A stretch of 64,000 nucleotides of DNA from an archaeon (GCA_021800035.1 JAJYZJ010000003.1:1-64000), one strand, 5' to 3'; positions 8,120-17,946 are shown, counted from the first letter of the stretch. Made by a program: numbers and translations. Notes: generated by a model from the letters alone, not told the origin.

Positions 8120-8859
8120 TTGGGAGCCGGCCTCCAGCTACTCCCTCGGAAGAAGTCATTCGTTCACCAGCCCAAAAGTGCTGCTTCTCAAGGCAACCTA
8201 AGAGGAGCGCGAGCCACGCGCACTGGACGTAACCGCGCCCTCAAAAGGCTAAAGATTCGCGTTCCCGCCATCCAAAGCGGGTGGAGAAGCAGCTGAGTTT
8301 ACCAAGGCGTTCAGGTACGCGTAGTGGTGAATGTGCGGTAGGTCGCAAACCCAATCCTCCTAGGACAAAAAGAGGCCTCTCCCCTTCAAGAAATCTACTG
8401 CTACGGAGCGAAGGTGTCGAAGCGGCCTCAAACGCTCCCGGCCCTAGCGTGGCGCCAACACTTTGCGCCTGCTTACGAGCAAACAGATTCACCCAGGTGT
8501 ACGACAAAGTTATGGGCAACGGTTCCTGCAGAATGCCTCACGGGTCAGGCCAAGCTCCGGTCGCAACACCGCATTCTTTCTTGTAGGGTTCTTGAAAATT
8601 TTGCGTGCACCTCGACTGTAAGACAACGCTGGGCATAATGGACAAGCAAAACCAGAGAATCAAGCCGCGCCTCCGTCAACGAGATCTCAGAGTTGCACCG
8701 GCTCAGTCACGTTCACTACCTATACTGAGAGTACCGCCCAACGCCGGCAACCGAAGCGAAGTGGAGACACAATAAGACCCGTGGCCCAGCCTCCGCCATG
8801 TTCGGTTAACTTATTGAAAACCCAAGAAGTAATAAGCCAAAGAGTTGCTGGATGCAACT
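8120..8859. other. 740-bp gene-free stretch before cas3
   Basis: No convincing coding frame, tRNA or repeat is visible. GC content and texture differ from the GC-rich genes on the left, so the boundary between the element genes and the CRISPR module probably lies here. A weak TATA-like stretch (TTAACTTATTG) is near 8806-8816, about 45 bp before the cas3 start. Confidence 0.5.
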
Positions 8860-11259
8860 ATGACGCAGAATCCTGTTAATCACGAATATGGACGATTGTT
8901 CAAAATGGCATCAGGTGCAGAACCTTTTCAGTACCAGATCAGATTGGCGCACGAGAAATTCGACCTTGTGAATGTGCCTACTGGTTGCGGAAAGACTGCT
9001 GGAGTGTTTCTTGCTTGGCTGTGGCAGCGCAGGTTTAACCCGGACGATTCTGTGAGGAGTTCAACTCCTAGAAGGCTCGTATACTGTCTTCCCCTGCGTT
9101 CGCTTGTAGAACAGACTAGAGACAACATATCCAGCTGGCTTGAGTCTGTTGAACTGCTTGCGCGAACGCTGAAAGAACCAGTCGAGTCGAATCAGTCTGG
9201 GCTCTTGGGTAAATACAAAATACCCGTAATAACAGTTATGGGAGGCGAGAACATCCTCCCCTGGGACCTCTATCCAGAGCTTGACATGGTCATAATAGGC
9301 ACCCAAGACATGCTCCTTTCAAGAGCGCTTAACAGAGGGTACGCTATGAGCAGATTCAGATGGCCAGTTGAGTTCGGCTTACTCAACAACGACTGCAGGT
9401 GGATATTCGACGAAATCCAGCTCATGGGCAACGCGCTGGCGACGTCCTCTCAACTCATGGCGTTCAGAGAAGAAATGGGTACAGTCATTAAGGCAGAAAG
9501 TGTCTGGATGAGCGCAACAGCGCATGGGGAGTGGCTCAAAACCCCTGACTTCCACCGAGAGGTCAAAACGCTACAGCTGGACGAAAACACTGTCGCTGCC
9601 GAGCCAGCCCTGTACCAAAGGGTTCATGCATCCAAGAAGATTGAATACTCCAAAACCACGGCTGAAAACGTCGGCAAACTCGCGGAGGAAGTTTTGCGTA
9701 AACACGTCGAAGGGACGAAGACGTTAGTCGTCCTAAACACCGTCAAGAAGAGCGTTGATTTGTACAGGGCATTAAAAGGCGCCTCTGACAGCTGCAGAAA
9801 GCCAATCGTGTTACTGCATTCCCATTTCAAACCGAGAGATAGAAAGAGCCATATGGACAAACTGCTCAAAACCGAGGGCGATCTGATCGCTGTAAGCACC
9901 CAGGTGGTTGAAGCCGGAGTCGACGTATCAGCAAGAACGCTTTTTACCGAAGTCGCACCTATTTCGTCCCTGATACAGAGATTCGGCAGATGCAACAGGT
10001 ATGGAGAACACGCTCTTGGATCAATTTTTTTGGTAAAGGTCAAAAGAGGATCGGAGGCCCCTTATGCCCCCGAACAAATGAAAGACTCCGAAAAACAGTT
10101 AGCGGACCTGCATGGCGACGGTTCGGCCCCTGCGCTTTCGAAGCTCGAATACAAATTCGAATGCACCAACGTGATAAGACGCAAAGACATAGCCGAGCTT
10201 TTCGACACGACAGCCGACCTCTTTGGAAGGAACACGGATGTCGGACGGTTTATCAGAGAGGATTCGGACCGCCTTGCGGAAGTATTCTGGAGAAAAATAG
10301 ATGAGTCCGTTAAAGCTGAAGGCATCCCTCCCCAGCAGCCGAGCCAAGGAGAACTGTGTCCTGCGCCGGTCGGAGACATCAGAAAGCTGGTTGCGAGCAA
10401 GCACAGAGTGTACCAGTGGGATATGTTGTCAGGGCGCTGGGTAAACGCGCGCAGGGAAGACATCCGTCCGGGAGGCATGTACATGCTTGCATGCAGTGAT
10501 GGCGGATACCTCGAGGAGACCGGTTGGAGTCCCGAATCAAATCTCCCGGTAGACGTAGAAGAAACTAGGCCTTCCGAGGAAGACTCGTTCGGGTTTGATG
10601 GGTGGCCTGGCGGCCCGTGGCAGACGATTGCCGAACACTCCCAGCGAACCACCTCAGAAGTAGGTTCAATCATCGCGGCAGTCGGAGCACACGAGTTCAC
10701 TTCGGCGGTTGAACTGGCGGCATTGTGGCATGATGTCGGCAAAGCACATCCAGCGTTCCAAGCCAAGATCAAAAAGATGGAAGGAATGGAAAAGCAACTC
10801 TTCGCCAAAGCCCCAAAGGAACACTGGTACAAAATCCAGGAAAATTACCCCGGAAAGAGGGTGCATTTTAGGCACGAGTTAGCCTCCGCTCTAGCAATGC
10901 TACAAAACGGCGCTCTCATAGGTTTGACCGGCGATTCGCTGAACCTGGCAGCCTACCTGGCGGCGGCCCACCATGGGAAAGTTCGAACAGCGATAAGGTC
11001 CACCCCCGACGAAAAAGTACTCAACATAATGGATTATGTGGCGTGTGGAGTCCACCAGGGCGACGTGTTGCCCGAAACATCGCTTGGAAACTTAACCGTA
11101 CCCTGCACAATCCTCGACCTTTCAATAATGGGCCTCGGCGAAAACAGTTGGCGGAGCAGGACAGAAAAGATGCTTTCATACCTCGGGCCGTTCAGACTTG
11201 CTTTCCTAGAGGCATTGGTCAGGGCCGCCGACCGAAGAGCGAGCGGTGAATCGCAATGA
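8860..11259 (+). CDS. cas3: Cas3 helicase-nuclease, type I-G (helicase then HD)
   Basis: A 799-residue protein that would unwind and cut target DNA marked by the Cascade complex. Walker A (PTGCGKT) is near residue 40, the DExH-type box is FDEIQLMG, then motif III (SATAHG) and motif VI (QRFGRCNR). The HD nuclease comes after the helicase: EHSQ near 590 and LWHDVGKAH near residue 622. HD at the C-terminus is the order seen in type I-G Cas3. TTG at 8845 is in frame, but ATG 8860 is preferred. The stop overlaps the csx17 start (ATGA), so the two are translationally coupled. Confidence 0.92.
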   Translation: MTQNPVNHEYGRLFKMASGAEPFQYQIRLAHEKFDLVNVPTGCGKTAGVFLAWLWQRRFNPDDSVRSSTPRRLVYCLPLRSLVEQTRDNISSWLESVELLARTLKEPVESNQSGLLGKYKIPVITVMGGENILPWDLYPELDMVIIGTQDMLLSRALNRGYAMSRFRWPVEFGLLNNDCRWIFDEIQLMGNALATSSQLMAFREEMGTVIKAESVWMSATAHGEWLKTPDFHREVKTLQLDENTVAAEPALYQRVHASKKIEYSKTTAENVGKLAEEVLRKHVEGTKTLVVLNTVKKSVDLYRALKGASDSCRKPIVLLHSHFKPRDRKSHMDKLLKTEGDLIAVSTQVVEAGVDVSARTLFTEVAPISSLIQRFGRCNRYGEHALGSIFLVKVKRGSEAPYAPEQMKDSEKQLADLHGDGSAPALSKLEYKFECTNVIRRKDIAELFDTTADLFGRNTDVGRFIREDSDRLAEVFWRKIDESVKAEGIPPQQPSQGELCPAPVGDIRKLVASKHRVYQWDMLSGRWVNARREDIRPGGMYMLACSDGGYLEETGWSPESNLPVDVEETRPSEEDSFGFDGWPGGPWQTIAEHSQRTTSEVGSIIAAVGAHEFTSAVELAALWHDVGKAHPAFQAKIKKMEGMEKQLFAKAPKEHWYKIQENYPGKRVHFRHELASALAMLQNGALIGLTGDSLNLAAYLAAAHHGKVRTAIRSTPDEKVLNIMDYVACGVHQGDVLPETSLGNLTVPCTILDLSIMGLGENSWRSRTEKMLSYLGPFRLAFLEALVRAADRRASGESQ

Positions 11260-13376
11260 ATATTCGCCTAGAAGGATGTAGGACGAAGCCTCTTGGATCA
11301 TACCTCAAGGCAATGGGGATATTCAGGCTTCTTGCGGAAAAAGTTAGTGTGCTGGCGTGGTGGGAAGGGGACGTCTTCAATTTGCAGTCGCCTCTTACTC
11401 TGGACGAGTTAAAGATTTTTTTCCTGAGCGAATATCAGCCAAGTTCTATCCTCTCCCCGTGGAACTCCGGAAGCATATTCAAAAATGTAAGACCCAAGCA
11501 GCTGGCCAGTCGAGAAGCCAGTAAACCTAAGCCAGCCGCTGAACTGAATTGGCTACTGAACAATGCTGACCCTCGACTAGATACCCTGAGAAGCGACGCC
11601 TGCAAAATTATTGAAATTATTAAAAATGAGAAAGGGAAGGAAGCCGTTGTAAGGAAATGCAGGAACATGCTCTCCGACTCCGCTGTGGAATGGATGGACG
11701 TGGTATGGGCGGTGGACGCCAAGGACCAAGCCGGCCACTTGGCGCTCCCCATAGCTGGTTCCGGTGGAAACGACGGTAATCTGGAGTTATCCAGCCAATT
11801 CGTCAAGGCATTGATAACAATCTTTGATCATATAAAGGAGAGTTCGGTCAGAGAGTTGTTTGACAGTTCATTAACGGGCGTTGCTCTTCGCGCAGACGAA
11901 TTCGTTGGCATGCTTAAAGAAGCCAAGATAGGGTTCTATGACCCAGTCGGGGCCGGGGGGATAAACCAGCTGAGCAGCCCGTGGCAGGATGCCAAAGATG
12001 TAACTCCTGTCAATCCGTGGGATATTATACTTATGTTTGAAGGTCTCCTCATGTTTTCCGGGAGCATATCGAGTAGAAACGGGGTAAAACGTGCGTCTTC
12101 ACCCTTTACCGTAGGTTTGGACCTGACCGGGTTTCACCAGAAAGCCAGTGACAAGAAAGCGAAAGTAGTATACGAAGTCTGGGCGCCCGTCTGGGGGAAT
12201 CCAGCCACCTACGCGGAAATAAGGAAGATAATAAGGGAAGGCAGAAGTGACTTCGAGAGACACACTGCTTCAAGCACTAACGAGTTCTTTCACGCCGCGT
12301 CTACGCTTGGCGTAGATTCCGGAATAAGTCACTTCCAACGCCACGTCATACTAAAAAAGAGGGGCGAGGCACACATCGCGGCTCCACTGGGTAAGGCATT
12401 TGTCAGAAAGATGCCCCAGGCGGAATCGATTAGAGAGATAATCCCTTTTCTAAACGAATTAAGCGAGAACCTTGATGCTTTGCCCCATGGTCTCAGCGCG
12501 GCAGTAACCAGACTCAGCGGGGCCGTCCAAAACTACTACTCAAACCCCAAAGTCGGGGTAACTCGAATCTTGGAAAGTCTGGGCATTGTTGTTAAACACC
12601 TCATGAATGGACCAGCAGTACTGCACGGTACGGATAGACGGGTGCCAAGAAGGCTTCCCCGACTTGACGCTGGGAAATGGGTCGAACTAGTTAAGAGTGA
12701 AGGCCGTGTCGAACCCAGGTTGGCGGCTGCTCTTGCTTCTGTGTCGCATAAAAAGCCAATAATAGAAGACCTGCTCAACCTTGAAAACGGCAGCCTAAAA
12801 AAAGGGCCTGGGAAACGAAGCTTTGCAGGTGCAGACTTACCGTCGAAAATAGTGACCCTGTTCCTGCCAAAGATTATAGAAACGATCCGAGAAGGAAACG
12901 AAGAAAACCATGATGAACATTTACGTGGTCGATTCCAGGTAGATGTATGCGACGTGGTTCCCTTCCTTATGGGTGAAACTGATGATGGCCTTTTGGAGCG
13001 ACTCTTCTTGGGGCTGACGTGTCTTGACTGGAGAAACCTAGCGCGGAACGTCTTGAGCGAACCCTTGCAAAGTAGACCGGTGCCTCTGACCTTTGTTCTT
13101 CTCAAATCAGTATTTCAAGACTATAAAACGCCAGACAGCGATTTTGCAGTTCACCCCAGTGTCGATCTACCGTACCTGATTTACTCGGGGAAAGTAAGAG
13201 AAGCAATGAACCACATAGTCATACGGCTCAAGACCCTTGGCTTTGATGTGCCCAAATTCGACCCGGACCAGCTTGACGGTAAGAGACTAGCCGCCTCGAT
13301 GTTCATACCCGTGACACCTCAAAGCTACGGGAAGCAAGCAAGAAAGTTCATCCAGTATAAGGCCCCAGACAATTAG
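11256..13376 (+). CDS. csx17: Csx17 (Cas8u2), large subunit of the type I-G effector
   Basis: A 706-residue protein whose beginning (GCRTKPLGSYLKAMGIFRLL) and the following motif SSILSPWNSGS match the Csx17 family closely, and whose length is normal. It is the signature of type I-G and is thought to take the place of Cas8, helping to recognise the PAM and hold the R-loop. It overlaps cas3 by 4 bp. A separate promoter lies between it and csb1. Confidence 0.92.
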   Translation: MNIRLEGCRTKPLGSYLKAMGIFRLLAEKVSVLAWWEGDVFNLQSPLTLDELKIFFLSEYQPSSILSPWNSGSIFKNVRPKQLASREASKPKPAAELNWLLNNADPRLDTLRSDACKIIEIIKNEKGKEAVVRKCRNMLSDSAVEWMDVVWAVDAKDQAGHLALPIAGSGGNDGNLELSSQFVKALITIFDHIKESSVRELFDSSLTGVALRADEFVGMLKEAKIGFYDPVGAGGINQLSSPWQDAKDVTPVNPWDIILMFEGLLMFSGSISSRNGVKRASSPFTVGLDLTGFHQKASDKKAKVVYEVWAPVWGNPATYAEIRKIIREGRSDFERHTASSTNEFFHAASTLGVDSGISHFQRHVILKKRGEAHIAAPLGKAFVRKMPQAESIREIIPFLNELSENLDALPHGLSAAVTRLSGAVQNYYSNPKVGVTRILESLGIVVKHLMNGPAVLHGTDRRVPRRLPRLDAGKWVELVKSEGRVEPRLAAALASVSHKKPIIEDLLNLENGSLKKGPGKRSFAGADLPSKIVTLFLPKIIETIREGNEENHDEHLRGRFQVDVCDVVPFLMGETDDGLLERLFLGLTCLDWRNLARNVLSEPLQSRPVPLTFVLLKSVFQDYKTPDSDFAVHPSVDLPYLIYSGKVREAMNHIVIRLKTLGFDVPKFDPDQLDGKRLAASMFIPVTPQSYGKQARKFIQYKAPDN

Positions 13377-13385
13377 GCTTCCAGT

Positions 13386-13398
13386 GCATATATATAGC
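13386..13398 (+). promoter_or_regulatory. Internal promoter before csb1
   Basis: GCATATATATAGC in the 55-bp gap after csx17 is a strong TATA box. It suggests csb1-csb2 can be transcribed apart from cas3-csx17, which would give an excess of backbone and crRNA-processing subunits. A GAGGT Shine-Dalgarno match at about 13419-13423 precedes the TTG start at 13432. Confidence 0.5.
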
Positions 13399-13431
13399 GA
13401 ATAGAAAGAGTATGGACTGAGGTCAAACTGG

Positions 13432-14637
13432 TTGAATGACGGGTCGCAGCTTGAAATACCTGTAGGAAACAGACTGATGTTTTCGGTTCGACTAGCTCCG
13501 AGGCAGGGAGACAGGTTCCAGCCAACTGGGTTTCCGAATATAGGCCCTGGAATCTACCGTAGACCGGGCGGGATGCAGATGCTACTAGTTGAGTCATCAC
13601 AGTCGATGGCTAACAGGCTCGAAGAAACCATAGTCGCTGACGGGTACAGCATAATCAAAGAACTTGATGGACTGCCCTATGTGACCTCTACGATCAAGAT
13701 TAAGCATGAGGACGATATAGACCCTGAGCAGAAAGGAAAAAGTGAGGATGTTGTCACTACGAGCAGCCTTGTCGAGCCGCATAGATTAAACTCCGACTTC
13801 ATCCTGAACGCCAAACGTGATAGCAACAACGAAGAAACATTCGCAGACGAACTGATTAAGGAATTTCAATTCGAACGCTACAGACCGGTTAACTGGAGAA
13901 TAGTCGTAAAAACTCTCTTCAAATATGACCCGAACACACTTCTGCACGGCGCATTCTTTTCACAGCTCAAGGATGGACGAATCAAGATTCCGAGGGCCGT
14001 CTCAGCGTTTATCGAAGCGGAGAACGTCGAGCCAGCCGAGTCCGGCGGCGTCAAGAAAAACATTTTCGACCTTTCATCCAACTTGGAATTTGTAGGTAAT
14101 ATAAAAAGGAAGGGAGGCACACAGATGATACCATTTAACAGAACGGAGTTCACCGCTGAGAAGATAACCGCCTATTTCAACATGGACCTGTCGCTCCTGA
14201 GAGAGTATGATGCAGCAGTCACGAAAGAGAAAAATGATTGTTCCGGGAAGGTGGCGAATTTCCTGTATTTGCTCTCGGTTTACAAGATACGCCGGTTCCT
14301 TAGCCGTGGCCTAAGGCTAAGGTCGTCATGCGACTTGGAGGTAGTCGACGAAGAGAAAAAGGCCGCTCTGGGAAGCCAAAGCAAAACCTATCCGCCCGCT
14401 CTTCAGCTAGACGTCAAAACCATCGAAGCCGAGCTCCAGCGATTGATCAGGGAACTTCGAATATTCTTTGCAGAACCCCCGGTTACGAAGTTAGAAACAT
14501 GCATGCGCCCCAAGAGAAACAAGAAAGAAAAGAATGAGGAAGCTGGTGAAGCAAACGCCGGTACCGATTCCGCCCGCACCGATGAGCCCGAGGGTTCTGA
14601 TTCCGACGGACCGAGCGACGAAGACTCAGAAGAGTAA
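13432..14637 (+). CDS. csb1: Csb1 (Cas7-like backbone subunit), type I-G
   Basis: A 401-residue GSU0053-family protein. The early motif QGDRFQPTGFPNIGPGIYR and LLVESSQSMANRLEE are diagnostic of Csb1. It should coat the crRNA as the repeated Cas7-type subunit. The start is TTG at 13432, supported by the upstream GAGGT and by the match beginning soon after it. The last 45 residues form a Lys-rich then Asp/Glu/Ser-rich tail that is not part of the usual fold. csb2 follows after 5 bp. Confidence 0.9.
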   Translation: MNDGSQLEIPVGNRLMFSVRLAPRQGDRFQPTGFPNIGPGIYRRPGGMQMLLVESSQSMANRLEETIVADGYSIIKELDGLPYVTSTIKIKHEDDIDPEQKGKSEDVVTTSSLVEPHRLNSDFILNAKRDSNNEETFADELIKEFQFERYRPVNWRIVVKTLFKYDPNTLLHGAFFSQLKDGRIKIPRAVSAFIEAENVEPAESGGVKKNIFDLSSNLEFVGNIKRKGGTQMIPFNRTEFTAEKITAYFNMDLSLLREYDAAVTKEKNDCSGKVANFLYLLSVYKIRRFLSRGLRLRSSCDLEVVDEEKKAALGSQSKTYPPALQLDVKTIEAELQRLIRELRIFFAEPPVTKLETCMRPKRNKKEKNEEAGEANAGTDSARTDEPEGSDSDGPSDEDSEE

Positions 14638-14642
14638 ATGCG

Positions 14643-16076
14643 ATGAGCCAAAATTGCAAACCTGTTGCAATTCAAGTGCAGTTCCTCACGGGCAGATATC
14701 ATGCAACCCCTTGGACAGAGCATGTTAACAACGGGTCACCCGAATGGCCTCCGACTCCCTACAGGCTTCTCCGCGCAATCTACGACACATGGAGAAGAAA
14801 GAGGAATGATTGGCCCGAGGAGAAAGTTACTCCCATTCTTCAGGCGCTTTCCTCAACAGAACCCGAATATGAACTGCCACCATACGTCCTCAACCAAGTC
14901 CAAATGTACCAAAAAATCAACGACGCACAGGACCTGAGCTACAGTAAGGCAAGCCTAATAGTGGACGCCTTCGTATCCGTGAACCCCAAATCATGCGCAA
15001 CCATAGTGTGGAGGCACACGGACCCTGTACTTACGCCCCAGCAACGCCGAGACTTGGCTGAGCTGGCGTCACTTGTAAACTACCTCGGACGCTCCGAAAG
15101 CTGGGTGAGTCTCAGGTTAACCGACGCCTTCAATCCCAACTGTTACCCTCGGGCAGAGGGAGGTGCAGAACACGATTCAGTAGCAACCGTGGCATGCGTA
15201 GTCAAGGCGAGTGACAACCTAAGTACGTGGTTGAAGACGCTCACTTCAAGCACATATGACAACAAGAAGCGGGGAAATGTCGGCTCACCCCTGATACACT
15301 ACGTGGATTACGTTATTCAGCCAGAAGCCCAGCCTGAGCCTGCCGCCAGCAACGAGCGGACTGGGATACACCTCGTTACATATACCCTTTCATCCAAAAT
15401 GAAGATACCCGTCACGCACACTGTCAGCTTATCTTACATGATTCACAGGTACCTAATGGGGTGTTACCGCCGGGTAACCGGCGCAGAGAGGTTATCGCCC
15501 ACGATAAGCGGCAGAGCCGAGGACGGCTCGCCACTCAAGGGGCACCGCCACCTCTACATATTACCCTACGACTCGCTCGGCGACGGCTGGATAGACCACG
15601 TCGCCCTCAAATCCAGCACCGAATTCACCTACAAAGAGCTTGATGCAATCTACGCGCTGAGAAGGTTGCACTATTCCGGAACCCAAGAACCCGATGTCAT
15701 GCTCCTCCCATCTATACGCAGCCCCGAAGAATCGTCTACGTTATTTAGAAGCATAACACCATTCATACCAACCAGATACTTCAAGAAAAAATACGGCGAG
15801 TATCAAAACTGGATTCTGCAGGAACTGAAAAGAGAACTGCGTAACCACGGCCATCCCGAACCCCAAGCAATCACCTACACACCATTCTATACAACACGCG
15901 GCAACAGGCGCTACCCTTGGCACGCCTTCAAAAGAACAAGAAAACCCGGCGAACCCGAAAAGTCCGGCTACGGATTCATAATCGCATTCAAACAGCCAAT
16001 CACTGCTCCCATCGCAGCAGGGTACGGAGCACATTTCGGATTGGGCCAATTTACGCTATATAAAACACAAGCATAG
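14643..16076 (+). CDS. csb2: Csb2 (Cas5-Cas6 fusion), type I-G
   Basis: A 477-residue GSU0054-family protein. The N-terminal half is Cas5-like; the C-terminal half has the Cas6-type RAMP fold, with SPTISGRAEDG, KGHRHLYILP and DGWIDHVAL, and ends with a Gly-rich loop (GYGAHFGLGQF). It is expected to bind the 5' handle and to cut the repeat hairpin; the His pair in GHRH is a candidate catalytic site. It is the last cas gene before the array: no cas4, cas1 or cas2 follows. Confidence 0.9.
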   Translation: MSQNCKPVAIQVQFLTGRYHATPWTEHVNNGSPEWPPTPYRLLRAIYDTWRRKRNDWPEEKVTPILQALSSTEPEYELPPYVLNQVQMYQKINDAQDLSYSKASLIVDAFVSVNPKSCATIVWRHTDPVLTPQQRRDLAELASLVNYLGRSESWVSLRLTDAFNPNCYPRAEGGAEHDSVATVACVVKASDNLSTWLKTLTSSTYDNKKRGNVGSPLIHYVDYVIQPEAQPEPAASNERTGIHLVTYTLSSKMKIPVTHTVSLSYMIHRYLMGCYRRVTGAERLSPTISGRAEDGSPLKGHRHLYILPYDSLGDGWIDHVALKSSTEFTYKELDAIYALRRLHYSGTQEPDVMLLPSIRSPEESSTLFRSITPFIPTRYFKKKYGEYQNWILQELKRELRNHGHPEPQAITYTPFYTTRGNRRYPWHAFKRTRKPGEPEKSGYGFIIAFKQPITAPIAAGYGAHFGLGQFTLYKTQA

Positions 16077-16301
16077 AAGTCCTGTCCATTCGAGAGCCTT
16101 TGGCCTCCAGGTCCTCCGCTTCCCCGCTCGAAAGATAATTGAAATATTTATAAGGCGACCAGAACACACGAGGTAGCCATGTGGTAAGTGGGGACGAGAT
16201 GTTCCGCCCTCGCAACTCCTGTCCGACGAACCAACATTATAAAGAAAGGGGCGCTGCAAGGAATGCGCTCGAAAAACGAACAAACGAAGCGGGACTCGGC
16301 C
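16077..16301 (+). promoter_or_regulatory. CRISPR leader with TATA box
   Basis: A 225-bp gap between csb2 and the first repeat. AAATATTTATAAGG at 16142-16155 is a strong TATA box with a purine-rich BRE-like flank, predicting transcription of the array from about 16178 on the plus strand. Spacer 1 is at this end; the degenerate repeat end is at the far side, so the polarity agrees. Confidence 0.65.
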
Positions 16302-17433
16302 CTATCCATGACTGAAAAGTCATGGCTCCGTTGAAGGTATTTTTTCATTCAGGAATTCAGCCAGCCTGCGGGTCACTATCCATGACTGAAAAGTCATGGC
16401 TCCGTTGAAGGCTGTAGACGAAGTGTGGGAGCTGATTGAGCTGTGGCACTATCCATGACTGAAAAGTCATGGCTCCGTTGAAGGACAAATCACTGCAAAC
16501 ACACGGCTGAAGGTCTGGAAGGCTATCCATGACTGAAAAGTCATGGCTCCGTTGAAGGGATTATAAACTACTGAAAATAACTTATCGTGGGCTCGCTATC
16601 CATGACTGAAAAGTCATGGCTCCGTTGAAGGGCATGCACTCGTCATAAGTTGCAAAAGTGCCTGCAAGACTATCCATGACTGAAAAGTCATGGCTCCGTT
16701 GAAGGATGAAGTCCAGAAAAGCCACGATGAAAGCGCCGAAGGCTATCCATGACTGAAAAGTCATGGCTCCGTTGAAGGTGGTATGTTTTTCTAGATGATG
16801 ACAGCTATCCCTTAGACTATCCATGACTGAAAAGTCATGGCTCCGTTGAAGGTGTAGTTGCGAGCTTCGAGCCAGCGCGGGAGACCGGCTATCCATGACT
16901 GAAAAGTCATGGCTCCGTTGAAGGTGTTCTGACGCCGCTGGCCATAGTCCTGATTGTGCATCTATCCATGACTGAAAAGTCATGGCTCCGTTGAAGGAGG
17001 CGGCCCGAAGACAGGCCCTGGGGCTGCTTTCGTCTATCCATGACTGAAAAGTCATGGCTCCGTTGAAGGTACTCTTTTGAGTCTTTCTATACGTGCTTCT
17101 TGACTCTATCCATGACTGAAAAGTCATGGCTCCGTTGAAGGCGGCACTTGCATAAGTGCGCTCCAGCATGTCCTTCCTTCTATCCATGACTGAAAAGTCA
17201 TGGCTCCGTTGAAGGCGGCACTTGCATAAGTGCGCTCCAGCATGTCCTTCCTTCTATCCATGACTGAAAAGTCATGGCTCCGTTGAAGGTTCTCGTCTGC
17301 ACCCGACGGAAGCTTTACGTCTATTCTATCCATGCCTGAAAAGTCATGGCTCCGTTGAAGGAGAAAAGGGTATTGGTCAATTTCATCGATGACTACCCTA
17401 TCCATGACTGAAAAGTCATGGCTCCGTTGAAGG
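16302..17433 (+). CRISPR. CRISPR array, 16 repeats of 36 bp and 15 spacers
   Basis: Repeats start at 16302, 16376, 16449, 16523, 16596, 16670, 16743, 16817, 16889, 16962, 17034, 17106, 17180, 17254, 17326 and 17398. All are identical except the one at 17326, which has C for A in the stem. The repeat begins CTAT, forms an 8-bp stem (CCATGACT with AGTCATGG) closed by a GAAA tetraloop, and ends CTCCGTTGAAGG; the last eight bases, GTTGAAGG, resemble the type I 5' handle. Spacers are 36-38 bp. Spacers 12 and 13 are identical, a tandem duplication. I see no match of a spacer to this window. The long open frames crossing the array are artefacts. Confidence 0.98.
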
Positions 17434-17709
17434 TTCTGGGAGCTTTTCCAATATAGCGTCGAACCTTACTACTATGAAAATGTGTTTAGATAAATGTCCT
17501 GTAGGAACCCTAGGAAAAAGAATAATCCAAACTCACGGTCCGCGAAGCGTTATAGGAAATTATTTCCAGCCTCATCTCGTTGTTCTGAGCCTTTGCCTTA
17601 CCCACTTATCTTATCACCCATAGTCCTCCTGATCACAGAAATGATCTTCACTGCCTTGGACCTCTGATGATATTTCTTCCTGGCACTGCTGCTACAGTCA
17701 GGAAGAGCG
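17434..17709. other. Array trailer region, gene-free
   Basis: After the last repeat, 38 bases (exactly one spacer length) lead to CTATGAAAA at 17472, which looks like a decayed seventeenth repeat missing part of its stem. Beyond this I see no gene; a short open stretch from 17473 is not recognisable. Confidence 0.45.
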
Positions 17710-17946
17710 CGAGTACACGATTCACGACCTTCCGGGCGCGTTCGATGAGCCTGGCAATCCTGACCAGTCTCCCCTCTTGGGGGAGGAGAGCGGGAGTGCC
17801 AAAGAAAAGAGAGAGCAAGAGAACGAGAAGAAGGAAGAGGAGCACCTGAAAGCTATGGAGAAGAAGACCGCAGAGATTCGCAGGATTCTCTCCGCACCTC
17901 CGAGGCACAGCTTCAGCGGCTTCGGAGGGTGGATGGAAGACGCGCT
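17710..17946 (+). pseudogene. Fragment of the ATPase gene (direct repeat copy B)
   Basis: 237 bp, about 99 percent identical by eye to 952-1188 inside the VirB4/HerA-type ATPase gene and in the same orientation. It encodes only the charged linker segment and cannot function. Its right edge at 17946 cuts directly into the minus-strand amidohydrolase pseudogene. High identity means the duplication is recent. Confidence 0.9.

Noticed and set aside
16582-17405. Two long minus-strand open frames (201 and 93 residues) across the CRISPR array
   Set aside because: They are translations of the 36-bp repeats and spacers; the repeated NGAMTFQSWI peptide comes from the repeat itself.
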